From assembly GCA_947493195.1 (NCBI GenBank), contig CANLQG010000002.1, forward strand, positions 1 to 64,000: a DNA stretch of 64,000 nucleotides. Direction: 5' to 3'. The DNA comes from an uncultured Sphingomonadaceae bacterium (lineage in GTDB: Bacteria > Pseudomonadota > Alphaproteobacteria > Sphingomonadales > Sphingomonadaceae). The translations under genes and the position numbers were made by a program. Within the stretch, counting starts at the first letter, position 1. Every line of letters begins with the position of its first letter. This document shows positions 28,062-37,348 of the stretch, in pieces. The notes under the pieces were generated by a model that made no database searches, had not been told where the DNA came from, and was given only the letters and a program-made list of their open reading frames with translations.

Positions 28062-29303
28062 ATGTCATTTCGACATTTGGCTCTGGTCGCTGCGACCTTT
28101 GCTATTCCCGTGCCCGCATTCGGGCAAACTACACTTACTCTGGATGAGGCTCTGCGCCTTGCCGATGTGAGCGAACAGTCAGAAACTGCCACCGTTGAAC
28201 AAAATCCGCGCCTGGTCGGTCCTCGTGCGGAAGCCGACGCGGCGCGATCGCTAGTGGGTCAGGCGCGCTTGCGTCCAAACCCAGATATCTCCTTCGAGGT
28301 CGAAAACATTGCAGGAAGCGGAGCCTTCTCGGGCTTGCGCGCTACCGAATATACTCTTGCCGTCGGCCAGCGGATCGAAATCGGTGGCAAGCGCAGAGCG
28401 AGAGTTGATGCGGCTCAGTCTTTGGCGCAGCTGGCAAACCTGAGAGCAGAGTTGGCTGACGCCGAACTCGGCTTCCTGGTCCGTGAACGCTATGTTGCGG
28501 CGGCGGCAGCATCCTCGCGTGTCGAACTTGCGCGGGATGTGGTTGAGCGGAACGAAGAGCTTGCCCGCATAGCTGGCGTGTTGGTCGAGGTTGGCCGGGA
28601 ACCTCCACTTCGCGCGCTTCGTGCCGAAGCCGCTCTGGCGGAAGCGCGAGCCGAGCTCCAGGCGGCGGAAGCGACAAGTCTTGCAGCCCGCACGGCCCTC
28701 GCCTCGCTGTGGGGCGATCAGGGGGCACCCCCGCTTGTTCCGAGCAATTTCCCGGGAATCGAACCACCGGGTGTTGTGATGGCTTCGGGATATGGCTTGC
28801 AACTGCAGGTGGCGCGAGCGGAAAGCACGGCGGCGGCCGCAGAGATTGACCGGGAGCGCAGCTTACGCATTCCAGACCCGGTCGTTTCGGCCGGTGTTCG
28901 GCGGTTCGAGGAAAGCAATGACAATGCCTTCCTGGTGGGCGTCTCGATCCCGCTACCGTTCAGCAATCGCAACCAGGGCAATATCGCTGCTGCCGAGGCA
29001 AGGCTGCGCGCCGCCAATGCCCGCGAGGCAGTCGCGCTCGCCGACTTCGAACAGGAAGTGGCCCGCGCGCGGGCACAATATCTCGCCGCCGAAGCGCGTG
29101 TCGAGACCCTTTCAACGACATCTCTCCCCCAAGCCGACGAAGCCCTGCGGCTCGTCCGCATCGGCTATCGCAATGGCCGCTTTCCGCTGATCGAAGTGTT
29201 GAGTGCAGCCGAGGCGCGCGACGGCATTCGTGAGGCGCTGATTGCCGCGCAGCAAGACCGGGGACAGGCAGCAGCCGAACTGATCAGGCTGGCCGCACAA
29301 TGA
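28062..29303 (+). CDS. czcC: CzcC-like outer-membrane factor (TolC family)
   Basis: A 413-residue outer-membrane channel for the Czc-type pump. The start ATG at 28062 has AGGAG 7 bases upstream; an earlier in-frame start would precede the hairpin and lack a signal peptide. Signal peptide 'LALVAATFAIPVPAFGQ'. TolC-type helical repeats with 'RPNPDISFEVENIAGSG' and 'AVGQRIEIGGKRRARVDAAQSLA' are characteristic of CzcC/CusC proteins. It overlaps the adaptor gene by four bases. Confidence 0.88.
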   Translation: MSFRHLALVAATFAIPVPAFGQTTLTLDEALRLADVSEQSETATVEQNPRLVGPRAEADAARSLVGQARLRPNPDISFEVENIAGSGAFSGLRATEYTLAVGQRIEIGGKRRARVDAAQSLAQLANLRAELADAELGFLVRERYVAAAAASSRVELARDVVERNEELARIAGVLVEVGREPPLRALRAEAALAEARAELQAAEATSLAARTALASLWGDQGAPPLVPSNFPGIEPPGVVMASGYGLQLQVARAESTAAAAEIDRERSLRIPDPVVSAGVRRFEESNDNAFLVGVSIPLPFSNRNQGNIAAAEARLRAANAREAVALADFEQEVARARAQYLAAEARVETLSTTSLPQADEALRLVRIGYRNGRFPLIEVLSAAEARDGIREALIAAQQDRGQAAAELIRLAAQ

Positions 29304-30463
29304 GGAATATTTCAATGAACCGCAAAAGACTGGCGATCATCGCCGGAATTGTCATTCTCGTTTCAGCATTGATGCTGATGCTGTGGCCTGACAACCAGAT
29401 CGATAATCATACTGACGAAGAAGTCACAGAGACTGAGCTGCCCGAGGGGCTGGTGCTGATCGATGAAGCGCAGATCCGTAACGCCGAAATCGAGCTCGGC
29501 ACGGTGGAGACTGGTGCCGCAGTAGAACTCGTATTTCCCGCGACCGTTGCCGCAAGCCCGAGCGCGAGCGCGCGGATCGATGCCCGGGCCTCGGGCGTCG
29601 TGCGCAGTGTGGGCAAGACGCTTGGCGACTATGTCCGCCAGGGCGAGACCATCGCCCGGATTGAAAGCGCTGATGCAGCAGCACTTGCTTCCCAGCTCAG
29701 CGCCGCCCGTGCCCGGGTGACCGAGCTTTCGGCTGCCTATGACCGGGAGCGCCGTCTGTTCGAAGCCAATGTGACAGCGCGTCAGGATCTCGAAGCAGCG
29801 CGCGCCAATCTTGACGTTGCCCGTTCCGAACTGAACCGTTCGCAAGCTGCAGTCGCTGCGGCAGGCGTAAGCGGTGATGGACGCTCGCTCGCTGTCACCA
29901 GCCCGCTTTCAGGCCGCGTGACCGCTGCTCCGATTGTGCTTGGCTCGTTCGTCGACGCTGGCGAGGAGCTTTACAGCATCGTCAATCCCAACGGTCTGCA
30001 GATCGAAGTTGCGCTGCCCTCCGAAGATGCATCCCGCATCCAGCCCGGCGACGAGGCTGCGGTGATCGTCGGCGATGGCCGGGAAATCGGCGCTCGCGTC
30101 CGTTCGGTCACGCCTTCGCTCGATGCTGAGAGCCGAAGCGCGACAGCGGTTCTCACTTTGACTCGCGCCGTTCCGGGTCTGCAGCCCGGCTCGTTTCTTC
30201 AGGCGCGCATTCGCCCTTCGGGCGAAGTCGATCAGAACCGCATCGCCGTCCCCGAAGACGCCGTGCAAGTGCTCGAAGGGCGCGATGTCGTCTTCGTGCG
30301 CACTCGCCGCGGATTTCAGGCGCGCGAGGTGGATACGGGCAGCCGGTCTGCCGGGATGGTCACGATCCTTTCCGGGCTCGAGCCCGGTCAGCGGATCGCG
30401 ACTGCCAATGCCTTCCTGTTGAAGTCCGAGCTGGAGAAGGAGGGCGCAGAACATGGCCATTGA
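29300..30463 (+). CDS. czcB: CzcB-like periplasmic adaptor
   Basis: A 387-residue membrane-fusion protein. An N-terminal anchor lies at residues ~9-28, followed by an acidic linker. The lipoyl and coiled-coil regions occupy ~75-200 ('ARASGVVRSVGKTLGDYVRQG', 'LSAARARVTELSAAYDRERR'), then a beta-barrel and membrane-proximal domain to the end. It lacks the heavy-metal-binding motif and the CusF fusion seen in the Cus adaptor, consistent with a divalent-metal pump. The ATG at 29300 overlaps czcC by four bases; an ATG five codons on is possible. The 3' end overlaps czcA by 11 bases. Confidence 0.9.
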   Translation: MRNISMNRKRLAIIAGIVILVSALMLMLWPDNQIDNHTDEEVTETELPEGLVLIDEAQIRNAEIELGTVETGAAVELVFPATVAASPSASARIDARASGVVRSVGKTLGDYVRQGETIARIESADAAALASQLSAARARVTELSAAYDRERRLFEANVTARQDLEAARANLDVARSELNRSQAAVAAAGVSGDGRSLAVTSPLSGRVTAAPIVLGSFVDAGEELYSIVNPNGLQIEVALPSEDASRIQPGDEAAVIVGDGREIGARVRSVTPSLDAESRSATAVLTLTRAVPGLQPGSFLQARIRPSGEVDQNRIAVPEDAVQVLEGRDVVFVRTRRGFQAREVDTGSRSAGMVTILSGLEPGQRIATANAFLLKSELEKEGAEHGH

Positions 30464-33400
30464 TCAAACCACGGCTTCTTCTCCGATGTCTTCGGACGAG
30501 GGTAGCCACCGTCACGGCCCGATCGGAGTCATCCTCGATATAGCCGTTCGATTCCGCTGGGCGATCATCGTCTTGACCGTGTTCGCGGCGATCTACGGTG
30601 CGTTCAATCTGGTGCGCCTGCCGATCGACGCGGTTCCCGACATCACCAACACGCAGGTGCAGATCAACACCAGTGCCGCTGCGCTTTCGCCTTCGCAAGT
30701 CGAAACGCAGGTGACCTTTCCAATCGAGACCGGCCTTGCCGGGATCGAGGGTCTGGAAATGACACGATCAATCTCGCGCAACGGCTTCAGTCAGGTCACC
30801 GCGATCTTCGAGGAGGGAACCGACCTCTACTTTGCCCGGCAACAGGTCAACGAGCGGCTCGCGCCAATCGGTGCGTCGCTGCCCGAAGGAGCGGAGCCCA
30901 CGATGGGTCCGATCTCGACCGGCCTTGGCGAAGTGCTCATGTATACTATCGAGTACGAATATCCTGGCGGCCGGGGTGCCTCGACAGGCGGCCGGACTGG
31001 CTGGCAAACCGATGGCAGTTTCATCACCGAGCGCGGCGACCGCCTTGAGAACGAGGTGGCGAAGGCGGCTTATCTTCGCACCGTGCAGGATTGGGTCGTT
31101 GCGCCGCTGATGCGATCGATCGATGGCGTGGCCGGGGTCGATTCGATTGGCGGGTTCGAGAAGCAGTTTCTCGTTCAACCAGACCCGGCGCGTCTTACCG
31201 GCTACGGTCTGTCTTTCGACTCGCTGATCGATGCGCTTGAGGCAGCCAATCTCGCGGCCGGTGCCAATTTCGTCGATCGGGCCGATGAAGCCCTGCTTGT
31301 GCGCGTGGACGCGAGGCTTGGCAGCATCGCGGATATCGAAGAAGCAGTCATTGCGACCCGCGAAGGCGTTCCGATCCGCATTGGCGACGTGGCCGATGTC
31401 GAGATCGGGGGCGATCTACGAACTGGCGCCGCTTCGCTAAACGGCGAAGAGGCCGTGGTGGGCACGGTGCTGATGCGGGCGGGCGAGAACAGCCGGACCG
31501 TTGCGGCCGGCGCTGCGGAGAGACTTGAAGAGGTCCGCGCATCGCTTCCGGACGGGGTCGTGGCCGAAATCGTCTACAACCGCTCAGCGCTGGTCGATGC
31601 AACGATCTCCACCGTCGAGAAAAATCTGCTCGAAGGCGCATTGTTGGTCATTGCGGTGTTGTTCCTGCTGCTCGGCAACATTCGGGCCGCGATCATAACC
31701 GCGCTGGTCATTCCGGTATCGATGCTCATGGCAGCGGTCGGCATGAACCGGCTCGGTGTCTCGGGCAATCTGATGAGCCTGGGCGCGCTCGACTTTGGTC
31801 TGATCGTGGATGGTGCGGTGATCATCGTGGAGAACAGCGTCGCCCGGCTTTCAGCGCGGCAGCACCGGGAGGGCCGATTGCTCACCTTGGGCGAGCGGCT
31901 GACTGAGACGCGGCTTGCCGCTCAGGAAATGATCAAGCCAACCGTATACGGGCAGGCAATCATCTTTCTCGTCTTTGCGCCACTGCTCACCTTTACCGGT
32001 GTCGAGGGCAAGACGTTCTCGCCGATGGCGATCACAATGATGCTCGCGCTGGCTTCGGCCTTTGTCCTGTCGCTAACCTTTGTGCCGGCGATGATCGCAG
32101 TGCTTCTCAACAAGAAGCTGACCGAGAAGGAAGTGAAGCCCATTCGCATGGCGAAGGAGCGCTATGGTCCCGCCGTGCGTAAAGCCATTGCGCGGCCCTG
32201 GCCGATGATCGGCACCGGTGTCGGCATCTTTGCTGTAGCGGCGGTTATGTTCACCTTTCTCGGCAGCGAGTTCACCCCGCAGCTCGACGAGCGTGACCTC
32301 GCCGTTCAGTCTTTACGTATCCCCTCCACATCGCTGGAACGGTCGGTGGCAATGCAGCGCAAAGTGGAAGACAGGCTCGAGGAATTCCCTCAGGTCGAAC
32401 TCGTATTCTCGCGGACCGGCACCGCGGAGGTCGCCAGTGACCCAATGCCGCCCAACGCTTCGGATGCCTATGTCATCCTGAAGCCTCGCGACGAATGGCC
32501 CGATCCGGATTTGTCGAAGGATGAGCTGGTAGAGGAGATGGAAACTGCGCTCGGCGGCCTTATTGGCAATCTCTACGAATTCAGCCAGCCAATCGAGCTA
32601 CGTTTTAACGAGCTGATCGCCGGTGTGCGCGGCGATGTCGCGGTCAAGCTCTACGGTGACGACCTTACCGCATTGACCGAAACGGCGGGCGAGGTCGCGG
32701 GTGTGCTGCGCGGTGTCGAAGGCGCGGCGGACGTAAAGGTGCAGCAGGTGACGGGCTTTCCGACGCTCGATATCGCCTTCGATCGCCCGACCATCGCGCG
32801 ATATGGTCTGACCGTCGAGGAGGTGGCTCAGTCGGTCGCCATCGCGCTTGGCGGACGGCCTGCGGGTCTGGTGTTTGAAGGCGATCGCCGCTTCGAAGTG
32901 GTCGTGCGCCTCGAAGATGCGACGCGTGACGACTTTGACCAGCTCGGCGCTCTCCCGATCGTGCTTGATAACGGTGTCACGGTTCCACTGCGAACATTGG
33001 CCGATTTTCAGGTGGTCGATGGCCTCGCCGAGGTCCGGCGAGAACAGGGTCGAAGGCTGGTGATCGTCTCGGCGAATGTCCGTGAGCGCGATCTCGGCTC
33101 TTTTGTCGAGGAAGCGCAGGAAGGTGTTTTGGCCGAGGTCGATCTACCACCAGCATCCTTCGTCGAGTGGGGCGGCCAATATCAGAACCTGCAAGCGGCT
33201 CAAGCACGCCTCGCAATCGTCGTGCCGGTCTGCTTCGCGCTTGTCCTGCTGTTGCTGTTCATGGCGCTGGGAGGATGGGTTCCAGCGCTGGCGGTGTTCA
33301 GCGCCATCCCAATGGCCTTGGCCGGGGGCGTGTTCGCGCTCGCGCTGCGAGGCTTGCCCTTCTCAGTCTCCGCAGCGGTTGGCTTTATCGCGCTTTCCGG

Positions 33401-33782
33401 TGTCGCGGTGCTCAACGGTCTCGTCATGATGACCGCGATCCGGCAGCGCCTCGAGAACGGGATGCCGCTCGACGAGGCGATTGCCGATGGCGCGCTCGCG
33501 CGTCTTCGACCGGTGTTGATGACCGCGCTGGTGGCCTCGCTCGGCTTCGTGCCCATGGCGATCGCCACTGGAACAGGCGCAGAGGTACAGCGTCCTTTGG
33601 CTACGGTGGTCATCGGCGGACTGATCACGGCGACGGCTCTGACGCTGTTCGTTTTGCCCGCGATTGCCCGCCTCGTGCTGCACCGTTCGGATGACGAACG
33701 CAGCTGGCGCGAGAAATGGTGGGACCGCCTGCGCCGTAATGTCACGCGCGAAGAACAGCGCGAGCTCACCGACATAGCGTGA
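30453..33782 (+). CDS. czcA: CzcA-like HME-RND pump for divalent metals
   Basis: A 1,109-residue proton-driven pump for Zn/Co/Cd-type ions. The helix-4 signature begins at Asp447: 'DFGLIVDGAVIIVEN', the HME1/HME2 (divalent) type, clearly unlike the Cus-type 'GAMVDAAVV' at 19.3-22.4 kb. Twelve helices and two porter domains are complete; 'VEGKTFSPMAITMMLALASAF' precedes the second half. A basic C-terminal extension follows the last helix. With czcC and czcB it makes a full tripartite system. No CzcRS-type two-component regulator was seen nearby. Confidence 0.93.
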   Translation: MAIDQTTASSPMSSDEGSHRHGPIGVILDIAVRFRWAIIVLTVFAAIYGAFNLVRLPIDAVPDITNTQVQINTSAAALSPSQVETQVTFPIETGLAGIEGLEMTRSISRNGFSQVTAIFEEGTDLYFARQQVNERLAPIGASLPEGAEPTMGPISTGLGEVLMYTIEYEYPGGRGASTGGRTGWQTDGSFITERGDRLENEVAKAAYLRTVQDWVVAPLMRSIDGVAGVDSIGGFEKQFLVQPDPARLTGYGLSFDSLIDALEAANLAAGANFVDRADEALLVRVDARLGSIADIEEAVIATREGVPIRIGDVADVEIGGDLRTGAASLNGEEAVVGTVLMRAGENSRTVAAGAAERLEEVRASLPDGVVAEIVYNRSALVDATISTVEKNLLEGALLVIAVLFLLLGNIRAAIITALVIPVSMLMAAVGMNRLGVSGNLMSLGALDFGLIVDGAVIIVENSVARLSARQHREGRLLTLGERLTETRLAAQEMIKPTVYGQAIIFLVFAPLLTFTGVEGKTFSPMAITMMLALASAFVLSLTFVPAMIAVLLNKKLTEKEVKPIRMAKERYGPAVRKAIARPWPMIGTGVGIFAVAAVMFTFLGSEFTPQLDERDLAVQSLRIPSTSLERSVAMQRKVEDRLEEFPQVELVFSRTGTAEVASDPMPPNASDAYVILKPRDEWPDPDLSKDELVEEMETALGGLIGNLYEFSQPIELRFNELIAGVRGDVAVKLYGDDLTALTETAGEVAGVLRGVEGAADVKVQQVTGFPTLDIAFDRPTIARYGLTVEEVAQSVAIALGGRPAGLVFEGDRRFEVVVRLEDATRDDFDQLGALPIVLDNGVTVPLRTLADFQVVDGLAEVRREQGRRLVIVSANVRERDLGSFVEEAQEGVLAEVDLPPASFVEWGGQYQNLQAAQARLAIVVPVCFALVLLLLFMALGGWVPALAVFSAIPMALAGGVFALALRGLPFSVSAAVGFIALSGVAVLNGLVMMTAIRQRLENGMPLDEAIADGALARLRPVLMTALVASLGFVPMAIATGTGAEVQRPLATVVIGGLITATALTLFVLPAIARLVLHRSDDERSWREKWWDRLRRNVTREEQRELTDIA

Positions 33783-33815
33783 CCCGGAGAAGATAGGAAA
33801 AGTTGGAGAACACGA

Positions 33816-34187
33816 ATGCTGCAAATGTCGGAAGAGAATGGGCTGGTCTGGATACGAGCTGGGGGAACTCTCGACAGTTCCGACTACGACCGGTTTGTGC
33901 CCCGTTTCGAGCGCATCGCCGCGCGCGAGCGAAGTACCGTCCCGATGATGATCGAGCTCGCGCCGGATTTCTCCGGGTGGAATCTGGCCGGCATCTGGCG
34001 GGATCTCAAGTTCGACATAAAGCACAAGGACAGCTTCGGCCGGATTGCCATTGTCGGCGATAGCAAGTGGGAGGCGTGGGGCACGAAGCTTTTCGATCCG
34101 CTTTTCCGCGCAGAAATGCGGTTCTTCAAGCGCTCCGAGCGTGATGCTGCCGAACGCTGGGTGCGGGAAGGAGTAATCGTAGAATGA
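33816..34187 (+). CDS. SpoIIAA/STAS-like protein
   Basis: A 123-residue soluble protein matching the SpoIIAA-like (STAS-fold) family: 'GLVWIRAGGTLDSSDYDRFVP', 'VPMMIELAPDFSGWNLAGIWRDLKFDIKH' and 'FGRIAIVGDSKWEAWGTKLFDPLF'. The ATG at 33816 has a GGAG site. These proteins bind small ligands or partner proteins; no specific role in metal resistance is known to me. It lies 33 bases after czcA and overlaps the small CDF gene by four bases, so the two are coupled. Confidence 0.8.
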   Translation: MLQMSEENGLVWIRAGGTLDSSDYDRFVPRFERIAARERSTVPMMIELAPDFSGWNLAGIWRDLKFDIKHKDSFGRIAIVGDSKWEAWGTKLFDPLFRAEMRFFKRSERDAAERWVREGVIVE

Positions 34188-34822
34188 GCGGCGAGGGAGA
34201 ACTCAAAATCGATTCGGTCGAGAAGCGCCGCACCCTGTGGATCGTCCTCTGGCTCAACGTGGCGATTGCGATCGGTTTCTTCGTTACCGGTGTGATCGGC
34301 GATTCCAATTCGCTTATCGCCAACGGTCTCGACAACTCATCTGATGCGATCGTCTATGGGCTGAGCCTCCTGGCGCTTACTCGGTCTAGGACATGGAAGC
34401 GCGGTGCGGCACGCTTCTCCGGCATCATGCTTCTTGTCTTTGCGGGAGGCGTCGTTCTCGACGCGATCCGCCGCTTCCTCGAGGGGTCGGAGCCAGTGGG
34501 TGTGATGATGATGGTGATGGCAGCGGTTGCCGCTGTTGTGAATCTGCTCTCCCTTTATTTGCTTAAGAAGTTGCAGAACCAGGATGTGAACCTTCGCGCT
34601 GCGACAACCTTTAGTTTTAACGATTTCGTGGCCAATGGCGGAATTATCATTGCGGGCATTATCGTGCTGCTGACCGGAGCGAACTGGCCTGATCTCGTGG
34701 TCGGGATCGCAGTCGCTTGCATTGCGGTCTACGGTGGCATCAAAATCCTGCGCGATGCTCATATGGACACACATGATGAGACCGAAACCGAACACCGCAA
34801 GGGTGATGAGTTCGGGAGATGA
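34184..34822 (+). CDS. Small cation diffusion facilitator-like transporter
   Basis: A 212-residue membrane protein with about six helices and no C-terminal cytosolic domain. Helix 2 holds 'LDNSSDAI' (Asp-x3-Asp), the expected metal site. Helix 5 holds 'NDFVANGG' (Asp-x3-Asn), so one ligand of the usual pair is replaced. The same Asp-x3-Asn pattern occurs in the small CDF at 40.0 kb. The family exports Zn, Co, Fe or Cd by proton exchange; the substrate is uncertain. It overlaps both neighbours by four bases, including the full-length CDF that follows. Confidence 0.8.
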   Translation: MSGEGELKIDSVEKRRTLWIVLWLNVAIAIGFFVTGVIGDSNSLIANGLDNSSDAIVYGLSLLALTRSRTWKRGAARFSGIMLLVFAGGVVLDAIRRFLEGSEPVGVMMMVMAAVAAVVNLLSLYLLKKLQNQDVNLRAATTFSFNDFVANGGIIIAGIIVLLTGANWPDLVVGIAVACIAVYGGIKILRDAHMDTHDETETEHRKGDEFGR

Positions 34823-35790
34823 GTGCTACGCATAATCATGGTCGCGGACACGCTGGCCACAGCCACAGAGAGGAGAATCTCAGCGATCGTCAGTTGATCT
34901 TCGCGGTCGCGATCAATGTCCTGCTCACCCTCGCGCAAATAATCGGGGGGATCGTGTCCGGTTCGTTGGCATTGATCGCCGACGCCCTGCACAATTTCAG
35001 CGATGCGGCGTCACTCGGGCTGGCCTGGTTCGCCCGCAAAATCGGTCGACGGCCCGCCGACAAGTTGATGACCTTTGGCTATGCGCAGGGAGAAGTTGTC
35101 GCGGCGCTCATCAATCTCACGACGCTGCTTATCATCGGTTTTTATCTGCTGGTGGAAGCAATCAACCGGTTCGCCGACCCGCAACCGGTCGAGGGCTGGA
35201 CCGTGATTGGAGTGGCCGGCATTGCGCTCGTGATCGATCTGGTCACTGCTTTTATCGTCTACCGCGGGTCGCACAATAGCATCAACATGAAGGCGGCCTT
35301 TCTTCACAACGTCTCCGATGCCCTGGCATCCGTAGGCGTGATCGTCGCGGGCGTCTTAATCTTGCTTTACGAACTGTATGTAGCGGATCTCATCATCACT
35401 GTAATCATTGCTGCCTACGTCATTTGGCAGGGCATATCGCTGTTGCCAAAAACAGTGCGCCTCCTGATGGGCGCGGTACCCGACGACATTGAATTTGACC
35501 GGATCGTCAGAGCGCTGGAGGAGCACGATGGCGTTGTTAGCGTGCATCACGTGCATATCTGGAATCTGGGCGAACATGCGCGCGCGCTCGAAGCGCATCT
35601 TATACTCGAAACGGACGCGCTGACTGTGTTTGAGGAGATGAAGGTCCGTATGAAAGATGACCTCGCCTCAGTTTTCCAAATTCATCATGCAACATTGGAG
35701 CCGTGCCAGGCCACCGAATGTGAACCGGATTTGATTGCGGACCACCGCATGACCCGCTCTCCGCAACACCGAGAACACGATGCAAACTAG
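34819..35790 (+). CDS. czcD: CzcD-like cation diffusion facilitator
   Basis: A 323-residue zinc/cobalt/cadmium exporter. A His-rich start ('HNHGRGHAGHSHRE') precedes six helices. The metal site is complete: His-x3-Asp in helix 2 ('LHNFSDAASLG') and in helix 5 ('LHNVSDALAS'). A cytosolic C-terminal domain (~215-300) contains 'HDGVVSVHHVHIWNLGEHARALEAHL', typical of CzcD. It is the last of three genes joined by four-base overlaps behind the Czc pump. The C-terminal tail contains an extra Cys and His residues. Confidence 0.9.
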   Translation: MSATHNHGRGHAGHSHREENLSDRQLIFAVAINVLLTLAQIIGGIVSGSLALIADALHNFSDAASLGLAWFARKIGRRPADKLMTFGYAQGEVVAALINLTTLLIIGFYLLVEAINRFADPQPVEGWTVIGVAGIALVIDLVTAFIVYRGSHNSINMKAAFLHNVSDALASVGVIVAGVLILLYELYVADLIITVIIAAYVIWQGISLLPKTVRLLMGAVPDDIEFDRIVRALEEHDGVVSVHHVHIWNLGEHARALEAHLILETDALTVFEEMKVRMKDDLASVFQIHHATLEPCQATECEPDLIADHRMTRSPQHREHDAN

Positions 35791-35917
35791 GCCACTTCAG
35801 AGAACGCAAAACGCTACGGCATCTCATTCCCGGACAGGGAAGAGAGCGATACTTCTTACGCTCCTACATAAGCTCGGGGGCTGGACGCTATGACATGGAC
35901 CAGGAAGAGTGAAGCCA

Positions 35918-37327
35918 ATGACTGATGAATATGATGTTGTCGTGATTGGCGCAGGCACGGGCGGTTACCCGGCCGCCATCAGAGCCGCACAATTGGGAAT
36001 GAAGGTCGCCTGCGTCGAACGTCGGGCTACGCTCGGTGGCACCTGCCTCAACGTCGGCTGCATACCTTCAAAAGCCTTGCTACAATCGACGAGCCTTCTG
36101 TCCAAAACTAGGTCCGAGCTCGAGGAGCACGGTATCGACGTCAGCGACGTCTCGGTTGATCTTGACAGAATGCTCGCCCGCAAGGCGAATGTCGTCGAGA
36201 AACTCACAAAAGGGGTGCAATACCTTCTCAAGAAAAATGGCGTGGAACGCTTCGAAGGAAGCGCCAGGTTCGAGGCTAACGGTACTGTGCGCGTCGATCT
36301 GGCAGACGGCCGGACGCAATCGCTGTCCGCAAGGCGCGGAACCATCATCGCGACCGGATCCCAAGTGGCTGCGCTTCCGGGTGTGCAAATTGACGAAGAG
36401 CGGATCCTCTCGTCGACCGGCGCGCTGGAAATGCAGGAAGTGCCCGAGCATCTGGTCGTCGTTGGCGCTGGATATATCGGCTTGGAGCTGGGCTCTGTTT
36501 GGCGGAGGCTCGGCGCCAAGGTCACGGTAATCGAATATGCAGACGGAATTGTGCCTTCGATGGACCGTGAAATCGCGCGCGAATTCGAAAAGCTGTTGCG
36601 TAAGCAGGGATTGGAATTCCGATTTGGCACTAAAGTTACGAGCGCAGAGCGTGCGGGGAAAAAGGTCAGGATCAACTGCGAAGCGGTAAAGGGTGGCGAT
36701 GTAGATATAGTGACCGCCGACGCTCTTCTCGTTTCCATAGGGCGCAAGGCCTACACCCAAGGCCTGGGTCTGGATGCCGTCGGTGTCGAACTTGATGAAC
36801 GGGGAAGGATCCCGGTCGGACCAAGGTTCGAAACCAATATCGAAAACATCTTCGCTGTCGGCGACGTAATCCCCGGACCGATGCTGGCGCATAAATCGAC
36901 CCTCGATGGCGTACGATGCGCGGAGGGCATTGCCGGCCAGTATCCAGGTGTCGACTACAACACCGTGCCGTCGGTGATCTACACCTCGCCGGAGGTCGCG
37001 AGCGTCGGGAAAACCGAAGAGGAACTGCAAGCGGAAAACATCGCCTACAAAAAGGGCACCTTCCCATTTTCTGCAAACAGCAGAGCACGATGCAACGGCG
37101 ATACGCGCGGCCTCACCAAGATCCTCGCTGACGCCAAAACCGATCGGCTGCTAGGTATTCATATCGTGGGCCCGGAAGCGGGAAGCATAATCCACGAGAC
37201 GGTGGTGGCAATGGAGTTCGGTGGTTCGAGCGAAGATCTAGCGCTGACCGTTTATGCTCATCCAACATTGCCGGAATCCGTCAAGGAAGCCGCTTTGGTC
37301 CTTCTGGGCCAAGGGATGCATGTCTAA
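35918..37327 (+). CDS. lpdA: Dihydrolipoyl dehydrogenase
   Basis: A 469-residue FAD-dependent disulfide oxidoreductase. FAD site 'VVVIGAGTGGYPAAIRAAQLG'; redox-active disulfide in 'GGTCLNVGCIPSKALL' (Cys-x4-Cys); NAD site 'VVGAGYIGLELGSVWRRLG'; and the C-terminal His-Glu pair in 'YAHPTLPE'. The last motif supports a true lipoamide dehydrogenase rather than mercuric reductase, which would have a C-terminal Cys pair. No other subunits of a 2-oxo-acid complex lie nearby. The ATG at 35918 is preferred over a GTG three codons earlier. Its place between metal exporters is unusual. Confidence 0.9.
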   Translation: MTDEYDVVVIGAGTGGYPAAIRAAQLGMKVACVERRATLGGTCLNVGCIPSKALLQSTSLLSKTRSELEEHGIDVSDVSVDLDRMLARKANVVEKLTKGVQYLLKKNGVERFEGSARFEANGTVRVDLADGRTQSLSARRGTIIATGSQVAALPGVQIDEERILSSTGALEMQEVPEHLVVVGAGYIGLELGSVWRRLGAKVTVIEYADGIVPSMDREIAREFEKLLRKQGLEFRFGTKVTSAERAGKKVRINCEAVKGGDVDIVTADALLVSIGRKAYTQGLGLDAVGVELDERGRIPVGPRFETNIENIFAVGDVIPGPMLAHKSTLDGVRCAEGIAGQYPGVDYNTVPSVIYTSPEVASVGKTEEELQAENIAYKKGTFPFSANSRARCNGDTRGLTKILADAKTDRLLGIHIVGPEAGSIIHETVVAMEFGGSSEDLALTVYAHPTLPESVKEAALVLLGQGMHV

Positions 37328-37348
37328 CGACAATTATAGGAATCTATT

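Noticed and set aside
35918..37327. Mercuric reductase (merA)
   Set aside because: The C-terminal Cys pair of MerA is absent and the His-Pro-x2-Pro-Glu ending of lipoamide dehydrogenase is present.
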